This document shows positions 27,861 through 35,823 of a stretch of DNA of 64,000 nucleotides, in pieces. How positions within the stretch are numbered: the first letter of the stretch is position 1; each line of letters opens with the position of its first letter. The notes below the pieces were generated by a model. That model was not told the origin of the DNA. It worked only from the letters and a program-made list of their open reading frames with translations, and made no database searches. The stretch is taken from positions 62,001 through 126,000 of the IMG/VR virus record IMGVR_UViG_3300028392_000029; one strand, written 5' to 3'. Source of the stretch: a virus. A program made the position numbers and the translations under genes.

Positions 27861-28883
27861 TTAAGCGTTATCGATCAACAATGAATCTGCTGTGGCTGCA
27901 GACATGTTCCACTTGACTTGTGATCCATCTACAAAAGCCGCATCTGTTCCAGTGCCACGTGCAATTGTAACTTTGCGTGATGTAATCTTGGTAGCAAAGT
28001 ATGTATAGCCAGCAGAGTCAAGTAAACGGATACTGCCTTCGCCAGCCGCTGAAGCAACTGAAGACTTCAATGCAACGATGCCTGTACGTGTACCGTCTGT
28101 TACTTTGAAACGATTTGTTGAAACTTGTTTAAGAATATCAACAGTAGTTGCTGAACCACCAGTTAAGTATGCTGTCATTAAGATTGTATTTTCTTGGTTA
28201 GTTGCTGAACCAACATTGCCAGTATCTACATTCAATACTGCTGTGGCTGTTAATGTGCCTTGTGTACCAGTTGACAATGTAACTGCCGGCACTGTTGTAT
28301 AACCAGAACCGCTTTCAGTAATTGTGAATCCAGTAATTGTACCTGCGGCTGCAACTGAACCACCTAATGTGATTGTTAAATCGTTTGTTGTAGCAACACC
28401 GCCTAAGCTAGCACCATCAATAACAATAGTGTTACCTGAAGCATAGCCTGTACCTTTAGTAGTACAAGTGATAGTTGTGCTTGCACCATAGCTTGTGCCA
28501 CCAGTACGTACAACTGTAAACACAGCACTAGTACCAGTACCGTTTGTTGATTTTTGTGTTAGGCCAGTAAAAGTCTGTGTTACTGCTACTGCTGTACCTG
28601 AACCAGTTAATGTTGTTACGTTAGTGCCAGATGTACCAGCGGCAATAGTTAACAATGCACCTGCTGGGCCTACTACTAAACTAGCTGTTGCACGAACACC
28701 ATTTGGTAGTGTTGGAGTTGCAATACTGATTTGTGATGCACCTGCTGTAAAACCTGATGAGTTGTTAGCACCAGCCAATGTGATACTTGCAATCCCTTCA
28801 CCGCCGATACCTTCATCAGTTGTAGTGCTTGCGGAACCGACGTTACGGTTACCAAAATATTTCTTATTTAAAGGACGTCCCAT
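27861..28883 (-). CDS. Virion structural protein (MGRPLNKKYFGN family)
   Basis: 340 aa. It begins MGRPLNKKYFGNRNVGSAST, a start I associate with a structural protein of T4-like marine phages. The middle carries a module (GTSAVFTVVRTG...GTGYASGNTIVIDG, LGG......NDLTITL) also present at least twice in the 4042-aa fibre. The C-terminal third (QVSTNRFKVTDGTRTGIVAL, DSAGYTYFATKITSRKVTIA) probably forms a separate fold. Transcription probably starts at the TATAAATA at 28972-28979. Confidence 0.6.
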   Translation of the reverse strand: MGRPLNKKYFGNRNVGSASTTTDEGIGGEGIASITLAGANNSSGFTAGASQISIATPTLPNGVRATASLVVGPAGALLTIAAGTSGTNVTTLTGSGTAVAVTQTFTGLTQKSTNGTGTSAVFTVVRTGGTSYGASTTITCTTKGTGYASGNTIVIDGASLGGVATTNDLTITLGGSVAAAGTITGFTITESGSGYTTVPAVTLSTGTQGTLTATAVLNVDTGNVGSATNQENTILMTAYLTGGSATTVDILKQVSTNRFKVTDGTRTGIVALKSSVASAAGEGSIRLLDSAGYTYFATKITSRKVTIARGTGTDAAFVDGSQVKWNMSAATADSLLIDNA

Positions 28884-28979
28884 TTTGTTTTCTCCTTGTA
28901 GAAAAACGGCGTTCTAGGCCGTACGCGGTTGGATTTCCGCATAAAATCCACACCATGTGGATCATACATTGTATTTATA
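28884..28979 (-). promoter_or_regulatory. Late promoter TATAAATA and structured leader
   Basis: An exact T4-type late box TATAAATA lies at 28972-28979 on the minus strand, overlapping the 3' end of the ubiquitin-like gene. The leader of about 80 bases to the ATG at 28883 contains two hairpins: ATCCACA/TGTGGAT (28946-28962) and ACGGC/GCCGT (28906-28922). An AGGAG-type ribosome site precedes the ATG. The exact consensus and gap position make this one of the best promoter calls in the window. Confidence 0.65.
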
Positions 28980-29721
28980 CGTAAGTGATTCGCATAGCTA
29001 CGTTGTCAATATATGCCGTATCAGTGTGTGGTGTAAGAACGTTGCTTCTAAAGGCTATTGCAACACCAAAGTTTACGTTAATTGTATCTATTAACTGTAT
29101 TGGACTATTCCATAAGTTTGTAGGAGATCCATAAATTTTATAGTTGTCTACTCCAGGATCTGCAATATTATCGCCGACTAGTTGTCCGTTTAGAACTAGT
29201 TGCACAACATAGTCTTGAACTCTAGATGCTCTGATAGAATCTATTTGAACTTCAATCCCCAGCAATGTTGATCCGTTGGGAGAAAATGCAAAGTTAGTAA
29301 ACCATAACTGGCTGGTTATTGTGGCAAATCGCTCTTGCCATAGACCTGATATTGTATGTAAAGGTTTAGCACTAGTGGCATACTTTGACACACCTCTACC
29401 AATGCTGGCTGCTGTATCTAGCCAGCTTATACTGTTATCCGTACTTACTTGAGTTACCAAGTTTGAAACAAGAAATTTGGTAGTTGTTGGTATAGGTGCT
29501 GGCGGTACTACCAGCACTGTTAGTACTAGTACTGAAAGTTTTTGAATATTATAATCATCTAATGTTCGACCAGGTTCTAAAATAGTACCATTGTAAGTTA
29601 ATTGTGGTTGTCCGGCAGGTGGACCTATTCTATCCTGTATTTTTGCTAGGACTCCTTCGATAGAATCAGAAGACTCTACATCAATTGTGATAGTAGACGG
29701 TACCTGAACAAATATTTGCAT
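28975..29721 (-). CDS. Ubiquitin-like domain fused to a phage beta-sandwich domain
   Basis: 248 aa. Residues 1-72 align with eukaryotic ubiquitin almost end to end with one two-residue gap: MQIFV, TIT, SDSIE.V.AKIQD, LE.GRTL.DYNIQK.S.L.L. By hand I count about 40 identities in 72 positions. Equivalents of ubiquitin K29 and K63 are kept, K48 and I44 are replaced by Thr, and there is no C-terminal di-glycine. The chain continues through a proline linker (PPAPIP). The remaining ~160 residues (GLWQERFAT..., [42 protein letters not shown]) follow a beta-sandwich pattern seen in phage virion proteins. Lying between the head cassette and fibre genes, it is probably a virion component, with ubiquitin serving as a fold or mimic. 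It is unlikely to be a conjugated modifier. Confidence 0.75.
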   Translation of the reverse strand: MQIFVQVPSTITIDVESSDSIEGVLAKIQDRIGPPAGQPQLTYNGTILEPGRTLDDYNIQKLSVLVLTVLVVPPAPIPTTTKFLVSNLVTQVSTDNSISWLDTAASIGRGVSKYATSAKPLHTISGLWQERFATITSQLWFTNFAFSPNGSTLLGIEVQIDSIRASRVQDYVVQLVLNGQLVGDNIADPGVDNYKIYGSPTNLWNSPIQLIDTINVNFGVAIAFRSNVLTPHTDTAYIDNVAMRITYV

Positions 29722-29752
29722 AATAAATTCCTGTTAGTATATTTACCCAAAG

Positions 29753-29776
29753 AAAAACGCCCCGAAGGGCGTTTTT
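29753..29776 (-). terminator. Rho-independent terminator after gp23
   Basis: A 10-bp perfect stem AAAAACGCCC/GGGCGTTTTT. On the minus strand the loop is UUCG closed by C-G, the very stable tetraloop common in T4 terminators, followed by the T-run of the stem. It lies about 28 bp past the gp23 stop and upstream of the ubiquitin-like gene, so it ends or attenuates the head-gene transcript. The A/T arms also make it potentially bidirectional. Confidence 0.85.
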
Positions 29777-29804
29777 AATTTTGCTAAAGCAAAAAGTTAC
29801 AGGA

Positions 29805-30980
29805 TTACTGGAACTTAACGTTACCTGAAGTAATACCAACTAGACCTAAATAGTCAGCGGCGTTACCTAAGCTACTTGCTGTGTTCGACAACTCAACATA
29901 ACCATAACGTGTCATGAATGATACGACTGGCTCAAATGTTGATGGATCTAAAACAACACCACTGCTCATCAATGGAATGTATGGGCAATAGAAAGCAGGA
30001 GCATCAGATTCTGAAGAACCTTTGTAACCTACTAGGATGCTTTGTGAATCGCTAGCATATGAGTTAACATATACTTTCATAGCATTGTTCAATGTACCAA
30101 CAAACTTAGTGTTTGTAGGTGCTTCGAATGTACCTTCTGTTGTACGAGCAAATGCGCTAGTAGTAGCAGATTGTAGAATTGTCAATGCAAATGGGCTAAC
30201 CACAGCGTAGTTACCAGCACCACGACGTGTACGTTGAGCGATCAAGTTAGCAACGCGGTTGATCATAACTGCCAAGGCAGCATGCTCATCACCCACGAAT
30301 GTTGCTGTACCAGATACTGACGCTTGGTCGTATGTGTATAAAGCTGAACCAGCTAATGATTGTAGGCTAGCTAGAATCTCTTGGTCGATCTCAGCAGTAA
30401 TTTCTTGTGCTAGAGCAGCCATGATTTCAGCTTCTACGTCAATACCTTGTTGTGCTTGTGCATCTTGAGCTGATTCAAATGTCCAGCGAGCTGACAATTT
30501 ACGTGTCTTCGCTTCAACAGTTTGTTTCAAGATTTGAATGCTTAATCTGTTACCAGCTTGACCTTCTAAAGTAGCTGTTGAGCTAGCCTTAGGAGTTGCG
30601 TCAGTTGTGTTACCAGAGTAAGAAGCCGCAATCTTGAATGGGCTCAATGCCTCTTCACCAGCTACTACACCAGCGCCCGATGATGAATCAGCGTAGCGAA
30701 CACGTAGAGTGTGAATTTGTCCTACTGGACCAGTCATTGGTTGTACGCCTAACAACTCGTTAGCAATAACGGTTGGCATTACGCGGCGGATTACTGGAAG
30801 AATCACGCGATTTAGTGTTGCAACGTTACCGGCAGAAGTGGCACCAGCAGTAGCGGATTCTGCAAGATACTTACGAGTATTCTCAAGAGCCACGCCCATT
30901 ACTGATTTTTTAGTGCCTGATAGGCCTTCTAAAAGTGCTTCTTTAGTTTCTGCCCAACGTCCGTTTAATAGTTCTGACAT
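29805..30980 (-). CDS. 23: Major capsid protein gp23
   Basis: 391 aa. It carries gp23 hallmarks: NRVILPVIRRVMPTVIANEL followed by GPVGQIHTLRVRYAD, an AEI.AALAQEITAEIDQEIL helix, VANLIAQRTRRGAGNYAVVS, VYVNSYASDS..LVGYKGSS, FYCPYIPLMSSGVVLDPSTF and a final RYGYVEL. It builds the icosahedral and prolate shell by HK97-fold packing around the gp22/gp21 core. It is shorter than T4 gp23 (521 aa); the insertion and N-terminal propeptide regions are reduced. It follows scaffold gp22 by 12 bp, the standard order, and is the last gene before the strong terminator. Confidence 0.97.
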   Translation of the reverse strand: MSELLNGRWAETKEALLEGLSGTKKSVMGVALENTRKYLAESATAGATSAGNVATLNRVILPVIRRVMPTVIANELLGVQPMTGPVGQIHTLRVRYADSSSGAGVVAGEEALSPFKIAASYSGNTTDATPKASSTATLEGQAGNRLSIQILKQTVEAKTRKLSARWTFESAQDAQAQQGIDVEAEIMAALAQEITAEIDQEILASLQSLAGSALYTYDQASVSGTATFVGDEHAALAVMINRVANLIAQRTRRGAGNYAVVSPFALTILQSATTSAFARTTEGTFEAPTNTKFVGTLNNAMKVYVNSYASDSQSILVGYKGSSESDAPAFYCPYIPLMSSGVVLDPSTFEPVVSFMTRYGYVELSNTASSLGNAADYLGLVGITSGNVKFQ

Positions 30981-30992
30981 TTAAATTTCTCC

Positions 30993-32096
30993 TTAAAATT
31001 TTAGTCCAGCAAGTTTGCGAATATCAATGATATTGGCATCTGACTCGCTACTATGATTGGTGTTGGAAATTTTATTTCCTGTGACTTCTTTTGCCTCTAC
31101 AAGTGCCTGTTTCTTCTGCGGAGCTCTTCCAGTGTTACCAGAGATAACTGATGGTAGATACTTTTCAAAACTTTCGTTTAGACGTTCTGTTTTCACAGAC
31201 TCCATTAATTCGCCCATGATTGAACGTTGCTCATTGTTTAGAGGAGCTAGTAATTCATTCATGATTGCTTTTCTTTCTTGACTCTCTTTAAGAGCACGGA
31301 TGGTAGCTTCTTTACTTTCTAATATTTGTTCTGCTTTTGCAACGGCCTGTGCGGCTTCTTGCATTGCCAAATCTTTCAAGTCTATAACTTTGAGTAATTT
31401 TGCTGTTTCCGATTTTTCATTTAGGTAACTTGTAGAATATTCTGCGGCAAAAGCTTCGAATAATTTACGTCCAAAATCTGCGCGACGAGCGGCTTCAATG
31501 TCTTCTTTCAGTGCTGTAATTTCAGAGTTTAAATTCTGAGTTACTACTGATTCAACCATCTTAGCGGCACGGGTAACAAATTCTTGTTGTACCTTCTTGA
31601 TTTCTTTACGACCTTCACGGACTAAGCGAACTTTCGTTTCAGCTAAGTCTTGTTTGTCTTTGTAAAACTCTGTGATTTCTTGAGCTAGAGCCTCAACTAC
31701 GAATTGTTCTAGTTTACCAAATTTACTTGCCATAACCACCTGATCTTCGTGTAACTCACGAACTTCAGAAGCTAACTGACGTGTAACAAATTCCTTCATT
31801 ACTTCAGTGTCTTTCTTCATCTTCTTAGCATATTTGACTTTCATCTCAGCTAATTGATTGCGGTCATCTGCAAACTCGACAATCTCAACAGCTAGTTGTT
31901 CAGAGATCATACGATCTACTGCTTCAACCATTGTGTTTTTGTCGTGTTCGTATTTTTGTGCAAACTCTTCACGTAATTGTTCAGCTACTTGTGTACGAGC
32001 TTCGTTAATACGACTCTCGAAAGCGGCTTCAATTGACTCCTTGATCTCTTCAGAAATCATGCTGTTTTCAAATAAACCTTTTAGTGCATCCAACAT
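30993..32096 (-). CDS. 22: Prohead core scaffolding protein gp22
   Basis: 367 aa, almost wholly charged and predicted helical (long runs of Glu, Lys, Gln and Ala, and repeated heptad-like blocks such as EITEFYKDKQDLAETKVRLV and EITALKEDIEAAR). It starts MLDALKGLFENSMISEEIKE and contains the conserved ending LNEQR-type segment (NNEQRSIMGELMESVKTERL). This matches the scaffold of T4-like phages: it forms the internal prohead core and is later degraded by gp21. Its place between gp21 and gp23 fixes the identity. Four similar helical segments suggest internal duplication. Confidence 0.93.
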   Translation of the reverse strand: MLDALKGLFENSMISEEIKESIEAAFESRINEARTQVAEQLREEFAQKYEHDKNTMVEAVDRMISEQLAVEIVEFADDRNQLAEMKVKYAKKMKKDTEVMKEFVTRQLASEVRELHEDQVVMASKFGKLEQFVVEALAQEITEFYKDKQDLAETKVRLVREGRKEIKKVQQEFVTRAAKMVESVVTQNLNSEITALKEDIEAARRADFGRKLFEAFAAEYSTSYLNEKSETAKLLKVIDLKDLAMQEAAQAVAKAEQILESKEATIRALKESQERKAIMNELLAPLNNEQRSIMGELMESVKTERLNESFEKYLPSVISGNTGRAPQKKQALVEAKEVTGNKISNTNHSSESDANIIDIRKLAGLKF

Positions 32097-32109
32097 ATGA
32101 TTCTCCTTA

Positions 32110-32745
32110 TTATTGGAGTTTGTTTATTATTGCTAATAAACTCTCTTTGAGATATTTCTGTGCTTTAGGGTCGCCCTTGACCTCTTGCGCTATGCGTAAG
32201 GAACTTAATCCGCCTCGACTATTCATCAAGTGTTCATAAATTGGTGTAGGGTATGCTCCAGGAGCACTAGGTTGAGCTACCATATCTACTGTGATAATCT
32301 CAAAATCTGATACTTCTCCTGATCCGTCTTCTTTTACGTTGCCGGATCCGCGACTTGAAACTCCTAACTTGACTCCGCTTTCCAACATTGTCTTGATAAG
32401 TTGTCCCATAGGGGTTGGTAAAATTTTCAGTTTACCGTAACCGTTAGGACCGTCCATCCACATGTTTGTTATCATGTGTGACACACGGTCCAGGTTAATT
32501 TTTAGATCATCTGGATGATCTACTTCTCCGAGAACTGAATAACCGTTCTGAATCTGATCGTTTAGGGTTTTGACAGCCTTGCCAATCTCATTAACAGGGT
32601 AAACACGCTGGTTAGCGTTACGTATACCGCCCTGGATACAAATCCCGGACATGTATAAGTTTTTCCCATCTTTGTCATCAGATTCAACGATCATTTTTGC
32701 TTCGTTGAAACTGAGATTCTCTCGGAGGTATAACATATTTTTCAA
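32110..32745 (-). CDS. 21: Prohead core protease gp21
   Basis: 211 aa. A serine protease of the herpesvirus assemblin-like class: a probable catalytic His in GEVDHPDDL (about residue 77) and a probable nucleophile Ser in KLGVSSRGSGNV (about residue 130). GICIQGGIRNANQRVYP near the N-terminus and DFEIITVDMVAQPSAPGAYP are further family signatures. It cleaves gp23, gp22 and core proteins during head maturation and then itself. Length agrees with the family (T4 gp21 is 212 aa). It is followed by gp22 after 13 bp. Confidence 0.95.
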   Translation of the reverse strand: MKNMLYLRENLSFNEAKMIVESDDKDGKNLYMSGICIQGGIRNANQRVYPVNEIGKAVKTLNDQIQNGYSVLGEVDHPDDLKINLDRVSHMITNMWMDGPNGYGKLKILPTPMGQLIKTMLESGVKLGVSSRGSGNVKEDGSGEVSDFEIITVDMVAQPSAPGAYPTPIYEHLMNSRGGLSSLRIAQEVKGDPKAQKYLKESLLAIINKLQ

Positions 32746-32757
32746 TGTTTTATCTTA

Positions 32758-33696
32758 TTACTTACGGGCACGTAAAGTGCTTTGGGTATTCTTTTCACCA
32801 TCACGTGAATTTTTACCTGTCTCTGCACCTGCGTTTTGTCCTGGCTTGTTAAAACCAGCTTGACGATCAATTCCGCCACCCTTTACTTGAGTTTTGAATC
32901 CTGTCTTGCCTGCTTTGCCGCCTGGAACATTAACGTTGCCTTTGGCATCTGGGTTAGGAACTACATTCGTACCCATTACGCCGTTGCCTTTAACTGTTGA
33001 TTTAGCGCCAATGTCAGCACTAACTTCACGCTGTCCATTTACGATGTTAGCAGTGGTGCCGCCCATATTGTTACGTGGACTACTTTTTCCGCCTAGCATA
33101 CTTGTATTTTGTACACCGTTGTCGCCGTGTGTTGGATTTGGAACTTTGTTAACATATTCCATAATTGGCATGCCTTCAGCGTCCATGTCACCACCCATGT
33201 CACCCATGTCGTCACCACCCATGTCGTGGATACCAGGATGGTCAGCTTCTTCAGCTTCTTCGCCGGCTAATAGTTGTTCAAATTCTGCTTTTAGATCTTC
33301 TAGAGCATCTTCTAGATCCATTACGCGATCTTCCATATCACCATCTTCAGCACCTTCTTCGTCGCCGAAGTCTGGTTCTTCTTCTGAATCAGCATCATCA
33401 CCTTCTTCATCGTCTGACTCTTCATCGTCTGACTCTTCATCGTCGGCACCTTCTTCTTCCATGCCTTCTTCTTCCATGCCTTCTTCTTCCATGCCTTCTT
33501 CCTTGAAGTCTTCTTGTTCTTCTGAACCGTAGGCTGGGCCACGATCTTTGGAATCGTCAAATTCGCTTTCTAATAATTCTTCGTAGATTTCACGTGATTT
33601 TCCAACAACGATATTGTGGAATATTTCTTTAGCTTGTTCTTGATCATCATTGATCAAAGCTTCTAGCATAGCTTCAAATTGAGCGCGGTCAGTCAT
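32758..33696 (-). CDS. 68: Acidic prohead core protein (gp67/gp68-like)
   Basis: 312 aa. Residues 1-45 (MTDRAQFEAMLEALINDDQE, AKEIFHNIVVGKSREIYEEL) match the N-terminus of T4-like prohead core proteins. Residues about 60-135 are an extreme acidic low-complexity tract with tandem EEGME units and SDDEE units, recalling the acidic tail of T4 gp67. A short helix follows (VMDLEDALEDLKAEFEQLLA), then a Gly/Asn-rich basic C-terminus. It is much longer than T4 gp68 (about 141 aa) or gp67 (80 aa), so it may combine both roles. Position between gp20/gp67-like and gp21 supports the call. Gene name by order and N-terminus only. Confidence 0.75.
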   Translation of the reverse strand: MTDRAQFEAMLEALINDDQEQAKEIFHNIVVGKSREIYEELLESEFDDSKDRGPAYGSEEQEDFKEEGMEEEGMEEEGMEEEGADDEESDDEESDDEEGDDADSEEEPDFGDEEGAEDGDMEDRVMDLEDALEDLKAEFEQLLAGEEAEEADHPGIHDMGGDDMGDMGGDMDAEGMPIMEYVNKVPNPTHGDNGVQNTSMLGGKSSPRNNMGGTTANIVNGQREVSADIGAKSTVKGNGVMGTNVVPNPDAKGNVNVPGGKAGKTGFKTQVKGGGIDRQAGFNKPGQNAGAETGKNSRDGEKNTQSTLRARK

Positions 33697-33744
33697 GTTT
33701 ATTCTCCTGAAATATGATTGGTTTGTTGATACAAGGCTGTAATA

Positions 33745-33752
33745 TATTTACA
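33745..33752 (-). promoter_or_regulatory. Possible late promoter TGTAAATA
   Basis: The minus-strand box TGTAAATA differs by one base from TATAAATA and lies 48 bp before the ATG of the acidic core protein, in a 119-bp gap. A hairpin at 33784-33799 lies just upstream. It would allow separate late expression of the core, protease, scaffold and capsid genes. Confidence 0.4.
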
Positions 33753-33783
33753 CTAATATTACAAAAGTGGGCAGATATACCTG

Positions 33784-33799
33784 AAAAACGGTCGTTTTT
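33784..33799 (-). terminator. Weak hairpin after the gp67-like gene
   Basis: AAAAACG/CGTTTTT inverted repeat with a very short loop, 17 bp past the stop of the small gp67-like gene on the minus strand. The closing T-run fits a weak terminator, but only two GC pairs support the stem. Confidence 0.4.
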
Positions 33800-33815
33800 A
33801 AAAATATTTTATGAA

Positions 33816-34055
33816 TTAGGCCGCTGGTGCTGGCGGAGTTGCGTACATTGAATGTATAAAATCTAATTCGTTCTCTTGTTCTAATATGTGTGCTTCACTA
33901 CTTTTACGCAGTTCATTGATTTGTCCCAAAGTTAATCTTGTTTTACGTGTGTCAGTCCTGTGCATGACTGTATTGTCGCGTTTAGCATCATAGCGCAAAT
34001 CATTGGCTACGCTACGTGTGTCGGGATCAATGTAAAATAATTCTCTTAGGATCAT
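33816..34055 (-). CDS. Small conserved protein after portal (gp67 position)
   Basis: 79 aa, starting MILRELFYIDPDTRSVANDL, with RYDAKRDNTVMHRTDTRKTR and LTLGQINELRKSSEAHILEQ. The motif (D/N)LRYDAKRD....R.(D/Q)TRKTRLTLGQIN.LR..S is one I know from a short gene directly after gp20 in T4-like cyanophages. In T4 that slot is gp67, but this protein is not acidic. The frame extends upstream inside gp20, but the ATG at 34055, just past the gp20 stop, begins the conserved part. The SD before it is weak. Role in head assembly is inferred from place only. Confidence 0.65.
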   Translation of the reverse strand: MILRELFYIDPDTRSVANDLRYDAKRDNTVMHRTDTRKTRLTLGQINELRKSSEAHILEQENELDFIHSMYATPPAPAA

Positions 34056-34062
34056 CTTGTAT

Positions 34063-35814
34063 TTATGCTGCCGGTGGTGGAGGAGGTGCACCTGGTTGTG
34101 CTGGAGCTCCGCCAACTGCTCCTTCTCCGCCTGTTTCTGCATCTTGCATATCTTCCGGAGCATCCATATCACCTGCGGCGCCTAAATCACCCTCTATACC
34201 AGCGGCACTCAGGCCTGCTGAACGTAATTCACCAGCGGCATCTGTATGATTAGGTTGTCCTTTGCCAGCTTCTTCAGCCCACATGCGTTCGTTTTCTGCT
34301 ACTTCTTCGTCTGTTAAGCCTAAAAAACGTTTAAGAGCAAAGCGTTTTGATACAAACGGCACAGCTTGAATAGTATTAAATGTATTAATACGCTCTGTAT
34401 CCATAGCCGCTTGTCGACTTGATGCAAAGTTCATTGGAGGATTAAACTGTAACTCAAATAGATTCGCATCTAAGTTAAGCCCTTTACTCTCCATATACAT
34501 TTTAAACTCTTCATCAAACACTGCTGTGATAAGACTCTGTAGTCTTTCACAGTATTTGTTAAAGCGTAGCTCTTGAATATAAGCTGTTCCTACTCTGCCG
34601 TCGTTGAAACTTGCTTGCGAATCGTCCGCGCCAGTAGGTAAGTAACTGCTAGGAATCCGCAAACCTCTAAAAAGTTTGTTCGTAAAGTATTTAAGGTCAT
34701 CAATTTCACCTAAATTAGTACCGCCGGGCAGTGTTTCTACTTTAGAACCACGTCCTTCCGCTGTTGTTGGGAAGAAATAGTCTTCATTGATTGACAATGG
34801 GTTATACGCACTGTCAATAACATTCTGCCCGCCACCCGATTGGCTAGGAATACGGCGCTGATGGATTTCATTTTTAACACGTTCTACGAATGCCATGGCC
34901 AAATGGCTTGGCATGTTGCCCACATCAATGTGAAATACCCTGCGTTCTGGCGCACGTTGTATACGATAGATTAAAATTGCATCTTCAAGCAACTCTTTCT
35001 GTTTGTAAACTTTAAAAATGTTTTCAAGTAAACTGTTACCAAACGGATAATTTTGATCTAGACCTTCCGACAGACTTAAATGTATCATGTGTTTAGCATC
35101 AACAGCATTTTCTTTCTGATTTAATCCAAAACGACCACCACCACCACCAGCTGAATACGGGCCTGATGCACCTTTTCCGCTACTACCTTGACCTAAATTG
35201 CCGCTTACTCCTTGAGTTCCGCCTGAACCTGCACGTGGACTCACTGTAGGGGTAATCATTGTAGCAACTAAATTTTCAAAATTAGGTGCTAGATCTTTAA
35301 CCACATACTGTTCAGGTTTCTTGCCTTCGCTTTCATTTACAATAACTTTGACAATGTTTGCTGGATCTACGTAAGACCATTTTTGATTTTCTGGATCGCG
35401 AATAAAAAAACTATCGCCATACTTGAATACGTTGCGCACAATACGAAATATTCTAGTATCAAACTGCTGTAGCTTATTCCATTGCTGTAGGTATTCACCT
35501 AAAATCTTAATTTCACTGTTAGTAGCTTTGTGGCGCCATTTAACTGAGAATGGACTTTTGTTATCTTTTACTTTTTGTGTGCAAAACTCTGCAAGAATAT
35601 CTAGTGCGGCATTAACTTCAGGATCTGAATCCATTACTTCGTATTGGCTATAACGTTCAACACGATTTGGACTACCTGTATAGATATCAGGTAGATAACT
35701 TGAATAGTTTGTTTGTGCGGGCCCTGGTCTAGATCCGCTGTTGTTTGCACCAGAGATAGGCCCTAATAGTTGCCCATTAACTGCTACTGGTGTGAAATAT
35801 TTTTTCCAACTCAT
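34063..35814 (-). CDS. 20: Portal vertex protein gp20
   Basis: 583 aa. Portal hallmarks: RVERYSQYEVMDSDPEVNAA then LDILAEFCTQ, SYVDPANIVKVI, HMIHLSLSEGLDQNYPFGNS, LLEDAILIYRIQRAPERRVF, YIDVGNMPSHLA, VIDSAYNPLSINEDYFFPTT and VETLPGGTNLGEIDDLKYFT. The dodecamer starts prohead assembly at one vertex and is the DNA channel. A Gly/Ser-rich insert sits near residues 200-230 (SGGTQG..GNLGQGSSGKG). The Ala/Pro/Gly C-terminus ends in PPPPPAA. It follows the 939-aa gene by 9 bp. T4 gp20 is 524 aa, so this is slightly longer. Confidence 0.97.
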   Translation of the reverse strand: MSWKKYFTPVAVNGQLLGPISGANNSGSRPGPAQTNYSSYLPDIYTGSPNRVERYSQYEVMDSDPEVNAALDILAEFCTQKVKDNKSPFSVKWRHKATNSEIKILGEYLQQWNKLQQFDTRIFRIVRNVFKYGDSFFIRDPENQKWSYVDPANIVKVIVNESEGKKPEQYVVKDLAPNFENLVATMITPTVSPRAGSGGTQGVSGNLGQGSSGKGASGPYSAGGGGGRFGLNQKENAVDAKHMIHLSLSEGLDQNYPFGNSLLENIFKVYKQKELLEDAILIYRIQRAPERRVFHIDVGNMPSHLAMAFVERVKNEIHQRRIPSQSGGGQNVIDSAYNPLSINEDYFFPTTAEGRGSKVETLPGGTNLGEIDDLKYFTNKLFRGLRIPSSYLPTGADDSQASFNDGRVGTAYIQELRFNKYCERLQSLITAVFDEEFKMYMESKGLNLDANLFELQFNPPMNFASSRQAAMDTERINTFNTIQAVPFVSKRFALKRFLGLTDEEVAENERMWAEEAGKGQPNHTDAAGELRSAGLSAAGIEGDLGAAGDMDAPEDMQDAETGGEGAVGGAPAQPGAPPPPPAA

Positions 35815-35823
35815 CTATTATCC

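Noticed and set aside
28495-28917. Plus-strand 140-codon open frame opposite the 340-aa structural gene
   Set aside because: Shadow of the Thr/Gly/Val-rich minus-strand gene, with composition-driven openness only.
32894-33532. Long plus-strand Ser/Pro-rich open frame opposite the acidic prohead core gene
   Set aside because: It is the antisense image of the Glu/Asp repeat tract (GAA/GAT read as TTC/ATC). It has no ribosome site, and the minus-strand gene is well supported.
34060-34067. Minus-strand CATAAATA box at the gp20 stop
   Set aside because: It lies only 4 bases from the next ATG and includes the gp20 stop codon, leaving no room for a leader, so it is unlikely to serve as a promoter for that gene.
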